This document shows positions 45,268 through 54,566 of a stretch of DNA of 64,000 nucleotides, piece by piece. A program made the translations under genes and the position numbers. Position 1 is the stretch's first letter, and each line of letters starts with the position of its first letter. The DNA comes from Aquimonas sp. (GTDB taxonomy: Bacteria > Pseudomonadota > Gammaproteobacteria > Xanthomonadales > Xanthomonadaceae). Below the pieces are notes generated by a model. The model was not told where the DNA came from, made no database searches, and worked only from the letters and a program-made list of their open reading frames with translations. The stretch is taken from NCBI GenBank assembly GCA_022241605.1, contig JAKOMQ010000011.1, positions 58,429 through 122,428 of the forward strand, given 5' to 3'.

Positions 45268-45922
45268 GCCCTTGGCCATCAGATTTTGCGGGCATGCCCT
45301 CGAGCTGTACGCCGAGCGCGCGCTGTACTGGCCGACACAGTCCAGCCTGATGCTGGCGGATCTTCACCTGGGCAAGGGCGACGCCTTTCGCCGCGCCGGG
45401 CTGGCGGTGCCGAGCGGCGGCACCGCGCTGGACCTCAGCCGCCTGCGCGCATTGATCCAGCACACCGGTGCGCAGCGGGTCTGCGTACTGGGCGATCTGC
45501 TGCACGGGCCACTGCCCAGCCAGGCCGGCTGGCGCCAGCAGTGGGACGCCTTCTTGGCCGACCACGCCGATATCGCGTTCGAGGCCGTGCTCGGCAACCA
45601 CGATCGCGCCCTGCACGGCCAGTCCGATTTCGGGCGCCTGCGCCTGCTGCAGGAGGGTCATTGCATGGACGGCCTGCTCCTGCGCCACCATCCGCCGGAA
45701 CCGGACGACGCGCGACCCACCTTGTTCGGCCATCTGCACCCGGTACTGCGACTGCGTCAGCAAGGGCTACCGCCGCGGCTGCCGGCGTTCTGGCAGCGCG
45801 CCACCCAGCTTGCGCTGCCTGCCTTCAGCGCATTCACCGGCGGCTGGCCGATCACGCTGCAGCCTGGCGATCGCGTCTGGGCCTGCACCCCGGCTGGCGT
45901 TTGGGCGCTTCCGCAAGGCTGA
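45257..45922 (+). CDS. pdeM: Ligase-associated DNA endonuclease PdeM (metallophosphoesterase)
   Basis: The 221-residue calcineurin-like phosphoesterase has metal motifs LMLADLHLGKGDAFRRAG, CVLGDLLHG, AVLGNHDRAL, LLLRHHPP and FGHLHPVLRL. This is the complete ligand set for a two-metal site. Family members are Mn-dependent DNA endonucleases encoded with Lhr-Core helicases. The ATG at 45257 has AGGAGG seven to twelve bases upstream. It overlaps the helicase gene, closing the four-gene repair cluster. Confidence 0.9.
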   Translation: MPPEPLAIRFCGHALELYAERALYWPTQSSLMLADLHLGKGDAFRRAGLAVPSGGTALDLSRLRALIQHTGAQRVCVLGDLLHGPLPSQAGWRQQWDAFLADHADIAFEAVLGNHDRALHGQSDFGRLRLLQEGHCMDGLLLRHHPPEPDDARPTLFGHLHPVLRLRQQGLPPRLPAFWQRATQLALPAFSAFTGGWPITLQPGDRVWACTPAGVWALPQG

Positions 45923-45976
45923 AGAAATTCCTGCGGAGATGCCCTTCCTTCACCCCGGCTGCGTACACTCGATGGA

Positions 45977-47377
45977 ATGAACGTTCGACTGTTCCTCTCC
46001 GGATTCCTGCTGGCCCTGTTTGGCGCCACGCTCCTGTCTGCTGCGAATGCACAGGCCGACGCTGCCCCGCCGCGGGTTCTGCTGGCGACCATCGACGGGC
46101 CGATCGGGCCGGCCACCACCGACTACGTCCGCCGCAGCATCGAGCGCGCCGAGGCGGAGGACATGGCGGCGCTGGTCCTGCGCGTTGACACGCCCGGCGG
46201 CCTGGCCGCCGCCACCCGCGACATCGACAAGGCGATCCTCGCCAGCAAGGTGCCGGTGGTGGTGTACGTCTGGCCGTCCGGCGCGCACGCCGCCAGCGCC
46301 GGCACCTACATCCTCTACGCGAGCCACGTCGCGGCGATGGCGCCGGGGACCAATCTGGGCGCTGCCACGCCGGTCTCCATGGGCGGCGGCAGCCCGCAGC
46401 CCGGCGCTCGACCGCGCGCCGCGCCGGCAGAAGACGGCGCGGAGCCCGCCGCGGAGGCCGCCACGTCCAGCGCCATGGAGCGCAAGGTCATCGAGGACTC
46501 AGCCGCCTCCATCCGGGCGCTGGCCGAGCTGCGCGGCCGCAACGCCGAATGGGCCGAGCTGGCGGTACGCGAGGGCGTCAGCCTCACCGCCACCGAAGCG
46601 CTGGAGCAGGGCGTCATCGAATACATCGCCAGCACCGTCGACGGCCTGCTGGAGCAGATCGACGGGCGCGAGGTGCAGCTGGATGCCGGCAGCGTGGTGC
46701 TGCGCACCGCCGGCGCCGAGGTGGTGGAGTTCAATCCGGACTGGCGCAACCAGCTGCTCTCGGTAATCACCAACCCCAGCATCGCCTACCTGCTGCTGCT
46801 GGTCGGGCTCTACGGCCTGCTGCTTGAGGGCTACAACCCGGGTGCGCTGGTGCCCGGCGTGGTCGGCATCGTCTGCCTGCTGCTGGCGGCCTACGCGCTG
46901 CAGGTGCTGCCGGTGAACTACGTGGGCTTGGCCCTCATCGTCGTCGGCATCGCACTGATGCTGGTGGAAGTGTTCACGCCCAGCTTTGGCGTGCTCGGGC
47001 TCGGTGGGCTGGCGGCGCTGGTGTTCGGGTCGGTGATCCTGTTCGATTCGGACGTGCCGGGCTTCGGCGTGTCGATCGGTTTGATTTCCGGCATCGCGTT
47101 CAGCGCCGGCCTCGGCTTCCTGATCACCCTGCGCCTGATGGCGGGCGCGCGGCGCGCACCGGTGGTCACCGGTGACCCCGAGCTGCTGGCGCTGCCGGCG
47201 CTTGCGCTTGGCGAATTCATGCCCGGCGATGAAGGCCACGACGGCTTTGTCCACGTCCGCGGCGAACGCTGGCGCGCGTGCAGCGCGCAGCCGGTCAGCG
47301 CCGGCGAGCACCTGCGGGTGGAGGCGGTGGAAGGCCTGCGCCTGCGCGTACGGCACGACCCGGCTCACCCTCGTTGA
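45977..47377 (+). CDS. NfeD family protein with ClpP-class serine protease domain
   Basis: The 466-residue long-type NfeD protein has a signal peptide (FLSGFLLALFGATLLSAANAQA). The periplasmic protease domain has the catalytic serine in WPSGAHAASAGTYIL and the LRVDTPGGLAAATRDI strand. Four to five membrane helices follow, then a C-terminal OB-fold (FMPGDEGHDGFVHVRGERWRA). Such proteins cleave the C-terminus of partner stomatins. The partner gene, a slipin, is the next one downstream, 65 bp away, which is the conserved NfeD/slipin pair. Confidence 0.92.
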   Translation: MNVRLFLSGFLLALFGATLLSAANAQADAAPPRVLLATIDGPIGPATTDYVRRSIERAEAEDMAALVLRVDTPGGLAAATRDIDKAILASKVPVVVYVWPSGAHAASAGTYILYASHVAAMAPGTNLGAATPVSMGGGSPQPGARPRAAPAEDGAEPAAEAATSSAMERKVIEDSAASIRALAELRGRNAEWAELAVREGVSLTATEALEQGVIEYIASTVDGLLEQIDGREVQLDAGSVVLRTAGAEVVEFNPDWRNQLLSVITNPSIAYLLLLVGLYGLLLEGYNPGALVPGVVGIVCLLLAAYALQVLPVNYVGLALIVVGIALMLVEVFTPSFGVLGLGGLAALVFGSVILFDSDVPGFGVSIGLISGIAFSAGLGFLITLRLMAGARRAPVVTGDPELLALPALALGEFMPGDEGHDGFVHVRGERWRACSAQPVSAGEHLRVEAVEGLRLRVRHDPAHPR

Positions 47378-47442
47378 AAGAACGGTGACGCGGGCAGCCC
47401 CGCGTCGCTTGCGTTTCCCTTCGCACGCCCCAGGAGTCCCCC

Positions 47443-48198
47443 ATGGAATTGCTCTCGTTCTGGCTGGTCGTCGGCGCCGCGCTGATCGGCCTGCTGCTGA
47501 ATACCTTCAAGGTGCTGCGCGAATACGAGCGCGCAGTCGTGTTCCAGCTTGGCCGCTTCCAGAAGGTCAAGGGCCCCGGCCTGATCATCATCATCCCGGT
47601 GCTGCAGACCATGGAGCGCGTGGATATGCGCACCCTGGTGATGGACGTGCCGAGCCAGGACGTGATCAGCCGTGACAACGTCTCGGTCAAGGTCAACGCG
47701 GTGCTGTACTTCCGCGTCACCGACCCGCAGAAGGCCATCATCAACGTCGAGCGCTACCTCGAGGCCACCAGCCAGTTGGCCCAGACCACCCTGCGCTCGG
47801 TTCTGGGCCAGCATGATCTGGATCAGATGCTGTCCGAGCGCGACAAGCTCAATGCCGACATCCAGGAGATCCTGGACGGCCAGACCGAGGCCTGGGGCAT
47901 CAAGGTGGCCAACGTCGAGATCAAGCATGTCGACCTCAACGAAACCATGATCCGCGCCATCGCCCGCCAGGCCGAGGCCGAGCGCCAGCGGCGCGCCAAG
48001 GTGATCCACGCCGAAGGCGAGAAGCAGGCTGCCGAGATGCTGCTGCAGGCCGCACAGACCCTGGGCGGTGACCCGCGCGCCATCCAGCTGCGCTACATGC
48101 AGACGCTGACCGAGATCGCCAGCGAGAAGAACTCCACCATCGTGTTCCCCATGCCGATGGAGCTGATGGATACGCTGATCAGCAAGCTCAAGAGCTGA
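47443..48198 (+). CDS. Slipin family SPFH protein
   Basis: The 251-residue stomatin-like protein has one N-terminal membrane helix ([18 protein letters not shown]), then the SPFH domain beginning [23 protein letters not shown] with [23 protein letters not shown] charged coiled-coil with [22 protein letters not shown] follows, and the C-terminal end is hydrophobic. Slipins oligomerise on the membrane and often depend on NfeD. A perfect inverted repeat follows its stop. Confidence 0.95.
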   Translation: MELLSFWLVVGAALIGLLLNTFKVLREYERAVVFQLGRFQKVKGPGLIIIIPVLQTMERVDMRTLVMDVPSQDVISRDNVSVKVNAVLYFRVTDPQKAIINVERYLEATSQLAQTTLRSVLGQHDLDQMLSERDKLNADIQEILDGQTEAWGIKVANVEIKHVDLNETMIRAIARQAEAERQRRAKVIHAEGEKQAAEMLLQAAQTLGGDPRAIQLRYMQTLTEIASEKNSTIVFPMPMELMDTLISKLKS

Positions 48199-48203
48199 GG
48201 TCG

Positions 48204-48244
48204 CGGTCCGGGCGGCACCGCGACCCAGCGGGCCGCCCGGACCG
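48204..48244. terminator. Bidirectional terminator between slipin and L,D-transpeptidase genes
   Basis: A perfect 13-base inverted repeat pairs CGGTCCGGGCGGC (48204-48216) with GCCGCCCGGACCG (48232-48244) around a 15-base loop. It sits between convergent genes. Confidence 0.75.
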
Positions 48245-48291
48245 TGTGCGATCGGGACAGGCCAAACCGCAAACAACGTCGTGGACGTCGC

Positions 48292-49917
48292 CTATCGTGG
48301 AGCCGCGCGCTGCAGCGCCGTCGCCAGCGGGGGATCGCGTCCATAGGGATCGGCCAGCAGGCGCAGCCCGCCCTCCGCATCCAGCGCGGCCGTGCGATAG
48401 ACCAGATGCACCGGCAGCGGGGCGCGCAGCCTGATATCGATGGGTGTGTCGGTGGCGGCGGCGGCGTCGATCCGCTCGCGGTCCCAGCCGCTGCCCTCCA
48501 GCACCCATTCCGCGAGGCCGAGTGCGTCCTCGACCCGGATGCAGCCGGAGGAGAAATCGCGCCGCGTTCGCGCGAACAGCCCGCGCGAGGGCGTGTCATG
48601 CAGATAGACGTCATGGCGGTTGGGCAGCATCAGCTTGACCTCGCCCAAGGCGTTGTCGGGGCCGGGACGCTGGCGCAGGCGAAACGGAAAATCACGCGCC
48701 GAGTAATCGTTCCAGACGAGCGTTGTCGGATCGACCGCCCTGCCCGTCGCGTCGATGACCTCGAAGCCGAGCCGCGTCACCGCTGCGGGATCCCGCTTGA
48801 ACTGAGGCAGCTTGTCCTGCACCGCGAGGCGGCGCGGCACCTCCCACCATGGGTTCAGCACCAGATAGGTCATCGGCGCCGAGAAGCTCGGCGACTGCCG
48901 CTGGTCACGGCCTACGATCACCCGATGCACGCGCACCGTGCGGCCATCCTCGCGCGCCTCCAGCCGGAAGTCGGCGATATCCACCAGCAGATGCCGACGG
49001 CCCAGATCGGCAGGCAGCCAGCGCAGGCGCTCCAGATTGGCGCGCACCTGCGCGATCCGCGCGTCAGTGCCCTTGCCGAGTTCGGCCAGGGTCTGGCGGC
49101 CGACCACGCCATCGACTTCCAGGTTGGCACGCGACTGGAACGCGCGCACCGCTTCGACGAGCACGGAATCAAACAGCTCAGGCTCCACGGCCTCCACCGC
49201 CGTCAGGCCCTCGGCAGCAAGCCGCATGCGGACCTCAACCACGCGCGCGCCCTGGTCGCCCTCACGCAGGCTTGGCCCTGCACTGGGCGAGGGCCAGCCG
49301 CCCGCCTCTTCGACAGCACGCAGTTGGGTGAGCGCCTCGCGCAGCGCCCCATACAAAGGGTCGGCGGGCGCCAGCGCCTCCAGGGTGGCTGCCACCCTGC
49401 CCTCGGCGAGCGCGCGCTCCAGCAGCGCGACCGGGTCCAGATCGGGGTGACGCGCCGTCCACGTGGGTTCGACGCTGACCGGATCGATGCGGCCGCCGGC
49501 CAGGTGGGCGGCCAGCATCATGAAGGCATCGCTGGCAACGATCTCACGGTCTGAGTCGCACAGCGCAAGGCCGGACAGGGCCGCACGGTGGTAGTCGTCA
49601 GGATCGAGGCCGTGCGTGTCCGCGAGTTCGATCGCTTCCGACAATTCGACCAGTGCGCGCGCGCAGTCCCGCCCCGTCCAAGCCGGCGCATGGTCGCGGG
49701 CCGCGTAGAAGCGCCGCACCGCTTCGGCATCGCGCAGGCGCAAGCCGTCGATGACGAGTGCGCTGCCGGGCGCCCCTAATCGGAGCGCCAGCTCGGCGGC
49801 CGGATCCTGCGCGAATGACAGCACCGGAGGCAGCAACAGCCAGCAAAACAGCAGGAAACCGAGGACGCCCGGGCGCGGGCGCGGGCGGGACAAGCGGGAT
49901 CGACTGCAGGGCATCAT
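48292..49917 (-). CDS. L,D-transpeptidase of the YcbB type
   Basis: The 541-residue protein has a signal/anchor segment (GVLGFLLFCWLLLPPVLSFA), an N-terminal scaffold domain (AYDHAPAWTG-like ARDHAPAWTGRDCARAL), and a peptidoglycan-binding domain (LREGDQGARVVEVRMRLAAEGL...VVGRQTLAELG). The YkuD catalytic domain has HDTPSRGLFARTRRDFSSGCIRVEDA with the catalytic cysteine. This is the domain order of YcbB/LdtD, which makes 3-3 cross-links in peptidoglycan. The ATG at 49917 is chosen over an upstream one at 50013. It is followed upstream by a second, different transpeptidase. Confidence 0.9.
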   Translation of the reverse strand: MMPCSRSRLSRPRPRPGVLGFLLFCWLLLPPVLSFAQDPAAELALRLGAPGSALVIDGLRLRDAEAVRRFYAARDHAPAWTGRDCARALVELSEAIELADTHGLDPDDYHRAALSGLALCDSDREIVASDAFMMLAAHLAGGRIDPVSVEPTWTARHPDLDPVALLERALAEGRVAATLEALAPADPLYGALREALTQLRAVEEAGGWPSPSAGPSLREGDQGARVVEVRMRLAAEGLTAVEAVEPELFDSVLVEAVRAFQSRANLEVDGVVGRQTLAELGKGTDARIAQVRANLERLRWLPADLGRRHLLVDIADFRLEAREDGRTVRVHRVIVGRDQRQSPSFSAPMTYLVLNPWWEVPRRLAVQDKLPQFKRDPAAVTRLGFEVIDATGRAVDPTTLVWNDYSARDFPFRLRQRPGPDNALGEVKLMLPNRHDVYLHDTPSRGLFARTRRDFSSGCIRVEDALGLAEWVLEGSGWDRERIDAAAATDTPIDIRLRAPLPVHLVYRTAALDAEGGLRLLADPYGRDPPLATALQRAAPR

Positions 49918-49957
49918 GCCGGCAGTGTGCCCCGCGCGGACCCGATCGGCGACGCGT

Positions 49958-50686
49958 TCAGGGAGCCGAGGCCGCCGACGACTCGCCCTTCGCGGCGCCA
50001 CCCGAATCCGCAAACTGCTGTGCGCAGGCCAGATGGGGCGATGCGGCCAGCCATTCGGTGTCCGGGTAGTAGGCGAACACCAGCTGCCCCTGCTTGAGGT
50101 GGTCGATCAGGTCACGCGTGACCTCCGGGCGTACCGCGGGGCAGCCGTAGCTGCGCCCCAGCCGCCCCTGCTGCGCCGCCAGCGCGGGATCCACGTAGGG
50201 CGCGCCGTGGATCACGATCAAGCGCTCGCGCGCACGGTCGTTGAAACCGGGGTCCAGCCCGTCCAGGCGCAGCGAGTAGCCGTTGCCGCCGTGGTAGGTC
50301 TCGGCCGCGACGTACAGCCCCAGGCTGGTCTGGAAGCTGCCCTCGATGTTGGAGAAGCGGGTAGCGTGGTTCTCGCCGCTGCCGCGCCCGTGCGCGACGT
50401 GCTCGACCATCAGCACGCGGCCGGCCTCGACGTCGAGCAGCCATAGCCGCGGTTCGGTCGAGGGCCTGGAGTAGTCGATCACCGCCAGCCGCTTCGCCGC
50501 CGGGGCACGCCCGGACGCCGCGGCACAGCTGCGCGCATCCAGCGCGAGCTCAAGCACCTTCGGATCGAGCCCGGGGGCGTCAGCGAGCAGTCGCTGGCGG
50601 AGCGGGCTGCCGGCGGAGGCGGATGTCGCCGCCAGGGCAAAGCTGGCGGCGGTGCAGAAAATCAGAGGTCGGATCGGCAGGCGCAT
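49958..50686 (-). CDS. Murein L,D-transpeptidase catalytic domain family protein
   Basis: The 242-residue secreted protein belongs to the second YkuD-like family (PF13645 type). It has a signal peptide (LIFCTAASFALAATSASA). LAVIDYSRPSTEPRLWLLD, HGRGSGENHATRFSNIEGS and the active-site motif GRSYGCPAVRPEV follow, with VIHGAPYVDP. The predicted role is peptidoglycan cross-linking or hydrolysis. It precedes the YcbB-type gene by 40 bp on the same strand. The ATG at 50686 is preferred over 50698. Confidence 0.88.
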   Translation of the reverse strand: MRLPIRPLIFCTAASFALAATSASAGSPLRQRLLADAPGLDPKVLELALDARSCAAASGRAPAAKRLAVIDYSRPSTEPRLWLLDVEAGRVLMVEHVAHGRGSGENHATRFSNIEGSFQTSLGLYVAAETYHGGNGYSLRLDGLDPGFNDRARERLIVIHGAPYVDPALAAQQGRLGRSYGCPAVRPEVTRDLIDHLKQGQLVFAYYPDTEWLAASPHLACAQQFADSGGAAKGESSAASAP

Positions 50687-50963
50687 GTGCGCGAGCATAC
50701 CCGCGCGAGGGTGCCGCGCGTGACGAATCGTCGGAAGGCCGCCGCTGGGTCCGGATGCGGATCAAGAGCCACAGTGGCGCCATGGGGAGGACCCGCAACG
50801 CCCGGCCGCACCCAAGGACGCCGTCGGACGCAGATGATCTGGCGCGCGCGCGGCGCTGGGAGCGGGTGAATCAGCACCCGATCCGCGCCTGCAGACAAAG
50901 CACTGAGTAGGATCCCGCCGGGCGGCGCCCTTCAGCACCGCCCGACCAAACCCCGCCCGGCCC

Positions 50964-53900
50964 CTACGGCAGCGCCTCGAAGCCGTTCGTGAACAGGCCA
51001 TCGGCCAGCGGCAAGGCCCCCGCCGCCGGCTCGCTGGGCGCTGACTCGAAGCCACGCGGCGAGTAGCTGCTGACGCGGTAGACGCGGCTCTCGCCCGGCG
51101 GCAGCGAGATGTCGGCAAAGCCGGGAACCGGCGTGCTGCCGAGCGCGCGCAGGCTGCCGTCATCCTCTTCGGCATAGACCCGCCAGCCGGCGATGCGCGC
51201 ATCCGTATCGGGCTCCCACTGCAGGTCCACGGCGCCGCCGCCGACCCGTGATAGCGCCACCAGCTCGCGCGGCACCGGCATGCCGCCGACCTCCAGCACC
51301 ACGCGGTTGTTGCTGGCGTCGATATCGAGGTCTGCGCCAGTGCCCTCAATGTCGAGATACAGGCGGTAGCCGCGATCCTGCGAATACCCCACCGGCAGCG
51401 GCACCGACAGCTCAGCGCTGAAGGACTCACCCGGCCCCAGCGCAGGCAGCACCAGGCTGGTGGCCTGCGGAGCAAAGCCGCGCGGGCCGTCCCAGGTGGC
51501 GATCACCCGGGTTGGCGCGGGGCTGCTGGTCGGCAGCGCGCTGCCTTGATTGACCACCACCAGGCCCACCGGCACAGGCTCGAAAGACAGTGGCCCGGCC
51601 CACTCCATCATCGCGGCCTCCAACGCCAGCTCTGGTCCGTTCGGCGCGACATACAGCCCGATGTCCTCGGCCAGCGAGGCCACCTTGAAGTCGTTTCGGA
51701 AAGCCTCCGGGTAAGCCTTGCGCAGGTGCTTCTCCTGAGCGCTGGTGAGCCGCGGGCCGGCCTGGCTCAGGCTGACCGTGCCGCGCAGCGCAGCGTCGTA
51801 GGCGAACGCCGGCTGCCAGTGCAGCTGGCGGTTGTCATCCAAGCTCTGCAGCGCGGACAGCGGGCTTACGAAATCCGTACGCATCTGCACCGTCGCACCG
51901 AGACCGCTGAGCATGCCGATCGGGTCGGTGGACAGATAGCCGATGCCCTGCGAGCTGGTGCCGAAGCCCAAGCCACGGAACTGCACGATCGCATGATCAT
52001 TTTCATCCACCGTCACCTGCGTCGCCTCGCCGTAGACCTCGCGCTGATGGCTGTCCAGCAGTCGGCTGCCGCTGAAGCTGCAGACGCCGCTGAGGCAGCT
52101 GCCGCGGGCCACGTGCACGGCGCTGCGGGTGCCGGTGAACACCGTCGGATCGGTGGTGACGGTGTAGGCCAGCACTACCCGCTGCTGGCCATCAACCGCA
52201 GCAGAGGGCCAGTTGATGCCGGCCGGCAGCCCGCTGGCGATGCGCACCGGGTTGTTCAGACCCGCACGATAGGCGAGCCGCCGCTGCGCCATCTGGTTTT
52301 CCTGGGGGCCGTCGCTGCGGGTCCAGGCGATGAAGGGCAGCCCCTGGATGTAGGCCGCCGTGGGCTGCATGTCGGTGGGCTGGAAAGCCCCGCCAATCGG
52401 CGTCGGATCCACCGGCGATGGCGCGCTCCACACATCTGTGGCCGGGTTGTAGATCGAGTACATCAGCGAATAGCGGCGCTGGGTAAAGTCGCCCGCACGG
52501 TCGCGCAGCCACACCGCCAGCACCCGGCCCTGGGTGCCGCAGCCGATCGCATCGCCGCGCCAGCAGGCGGCCAGCACCACGTCACCGTCGGCGCTGCCCG
52601 GCGGCGTCAGGTTACGCGGCGCCGACCACACGCCGTTCGCCTTCACCGCGAAACGCAGATGCGAGCGCTGCGCCACCGGCCGCATCGACTCCAGCGTGTT
52701 GCCGACCGGGGCGATGTCGCTGCCCGACCACACCGCCACCGCACCACCCGGGCGGTGGTAAGCGACAGCGATCGACTCCGCGCGGCGCCCGGGGTCCAGC
52801 AAGGCGGAAGCCACCACCTGGCCCAGCGCCACGCGGTTGAAGCTGACACCCTGCTCACTGCCGAGCAGGGTGGTGATTTCGCCGGCGCGGTTGCTGGCGA
52901 CGGCCAGCGGACGCGAGGCGATCGGCGCGGGCAGCAGGGTAGGCGACGACTTTGCATCGGCCTGTCTCGGGCTGGCACAGCTGAACGGAAGCGTCCGGCA
53001 ACGCGGATCCGGCTGTCCGTTCGGCATCGGGCGAGTGCAGATGTTGCAGGTGGAGGGCACGAAGGTATCCACCAGACAAATGCTCTGATCGAACGGACAC
53101 AGGCCGAATGCGCAGATCTCGATCTTGGCGCCCAGCGCGAAGCCAAAGCATTCTTCCGTATTGATGAGTTGATTGTTGGTGGTGGTGGCGGTGATCTGCA
53201 GCAGCGAGCCAGCAGAAGCAAGCGCGCGCGCGGAAACGATGCCCAACACCGCGCGCAGGTCGAACCACAGATCCAGGCCCAGATCCAGGGTGGGCTGCAC
53301 CACCGTGCTCAGCACCGGCGTGGCCTCGGAATCAAGCCCGATCGAGCCGGTGAAACGCAGCAGCGACTTCAGCCAGAAGTCCGCGCCCAAGGTGGCGTCG
53401 GCAATCGGTGGAATGCCCCACACCGCACGAAACAGCGGAATACGCCCGGTGTCCACCAGCACCTTGGTTACGCCTGCGCCGAACGACTGGGGCGGCGCAC
53501 CAGGACTCAGGCTGCGCTGCTCCTCGCTGGGGCTGCCACGATTGCTGGCCACCTCGTTGCGTGTCGTCACCCTTTGCGTGACGGCACCGTAGCCGCCGCT
53601 CTCCAATCGCTGGAAAACAAAGGTGTCGTTTTCACTGTCGTTGCGCAGCACGCCAATACCCTGCGGCAGGCTGCCGCTGCTCAGATTGGCCCCCTTGGCC
53701 AGGCGCACCGCACTCAGGCTGCCCTGGCTCAAGCTCATTCTGTTGGGTCTGAACAGCTGCGCCTGGCGCGCGTCAAACCAATTCGGCAGGGCGTAAAAGC
53801 TGACGCCGAACGGCCGGAAGCTGGTGTTGCCGTTGGTATTGACCACCCGGACTTCACCCCAGTAGTCGCCCGGCGGCAGGCGCGTCAGATCGGGCAGATC

Positions 53901-54497
53901 AGCGCGCAGCTGCTGGGAACCTCCACCGCAAAACTCTCGGCTGAAGCCGACCATCGGCTGCACATAGTCCAAGCTGCCGTCACCGTTGGAGTCAAAACGC
54001 AGCACCGCCTCGCTGAGGGCGATGCCGGTCACGAAGGGGTCGTAAGGCAGACGCACTTCAGGCCGACGGCGGGACGTGATCAATGCATCGGGCACCTTGG
54101 CGAGATCCGGGCCGGCGGTCGGAACCGACTGGAAAAGTCGGAACACATCACCGTTCGGGCCGGAGGTCTGCTGCGGCGTCATGCCGGTGATCTCAAGCGC
54201 CCCGAAGCCGCTGCCGCAGCCGCCGGAAATCTCATGCAGCCGCACCTCTATGCTGCGGGTCAGCGGCGTGCCATTCGGGTTGAACAGGTATACCTGCTCA
54301 TCGTACTGGTCCACTTCGTAGAGCAGCTCAATGATCGCGTCGGCACAGGTGTTGGGGTTGGCGGAGAACCCAAGATGCCGCGCCGACACCTGCAGGCTGA
54401 GCGTTGCCCGCGGTCGCTGCGGGCTGCCCGGGCAGAGTTGTCCGCCGCTGACCGCCTGGCAGGCCAGAATGTGGTTCATGGCGATAAAGCTCTGCAC
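50964..54497 (-). CDS. Large extracellular-type protein, C-terminal part of a TGA-split frame
   Basis: The 1177-residue reading frame lacks a signal peptide, because the matching N-terminal part lies upstream in the same frame behind one TGA. The product is Ser/Thr/Gly-rich and beta-type. A CARDB-like domain (LVVVNQGSALPTSSPAPTRV, DNRVV-like ASNNRVVLEVGG) and a fibronectin-III-like domain (LVALSRVGGGAVDLQWEPDT...IAGWRVYAEE) close it. The last residues, LFTNGFEALP, are the GFE-type C-terminus seen in many secreted Lysobacterales proteins. The 54497 GTG is probably not a real start, since protein-like sequence (ATIYRKATDAQGEAGF) continues upstream to the TGA. Confidence 0.6.
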   Translation of the reverse strand: MQSFIAMNHILACQAVSGGQLCPGSPQRPRATLSLQVSARHLGFSANPNTCADAIIELLYEVDQYDEQVYLFNPNGTPLTRSIEVRLHEISGGCGSGFGALEITGMTPQQTSGPNGDVFRLFQSVPTAGPDLAKVPDALITSRRRPEVRLPYDPFVTGIALSEAVLRFDSNGDGSLDYVQPMVGFSREFCGGGSQQLRADLPDLTRLPPGDYWGEVRVVNTNGNTSFRPFGVSFYALPNWFDARQAQLFRPNRMSLSQGSLSAVRLAKGANLSSGSLPQGIGVLRNDSENDTFVFQRLESGGYGAVTQRVTTRNEVASNRGSPSEEQRSLSPGAPPQSFGAGVTKVLVDTGRIPLFRAVWGIPPIADATLGADFWLKSLLRFTGSIGLDSEATPVLSTVVQPTLDLGLDLWFDLRAVLGIVSARALASAGSLLQITATTTNNQLINTEECFGFALGAKIEICAFGLCPFDQSICLVDTFVPSTCNICTRPMPNGQPDPRCRTLPFSCASPRQADAKSSPTLLPAPIASRPLAVASNRAGEITTLLGSEQGVSFNRVALGQVVASALLDPGRRAESIAVAYHRPGGAVAVWSGSDIAPVGNTLESMRPVAQRSHLRFAVKANGVWSAPRNLTPPGSADGDVVLAACWRGDAIGCGTQGRVLAVWLRDRAGDFTQRRYSLMYSIYNPATDVWSAPSPVDPTPIGGAFQPTDMQPTAAYIQGLPFIAWTRSDGPQENQMAQRRLAYRAGLNNPVRIASGLPAGINWPSAAVDGQQRVVLAYTVTTDPTVFTGTRSAVHVARGSCLSGVCSFSGSRLLDSHQREVYGEATQVTVDENDHAIVQFRGLGFGTSSQGIGYLSTDPIGMLSGLGATVQMRTDFVSPLSALQSLDDNRQLHWQPAFAYDAALRGTVSLSQAGPRLTSAQEKHLRKAYPEAFRNDFKVASLAEDIGLYVAPNGPELALEAAMMEWAGPLSFEPVPVGLVVVNQGSALPTSSPAPTRVIATWDGPRGFAPQATSLVLPALGPGESFSAELSVPLPVGYSQDRGYRLYLDIEGTGADLDIDASNNRVVLEVGGMPVPRELVALSRVGGGAVDLQWEPDTDARIAGWRVYAEEDDGSLRALGSTPVPGFADISLPPGESRVYRVSSYSPRGFESAPSEPAAGALPLADGLFTNGFEALP

Positions 54498-54566
54498 GTC
54501 CTTGTACTGCAGCTGGAACCCTGCCTCGCCCTGGGCATCGGTCGCCTTGCGGTAAATCGTCGCCGG

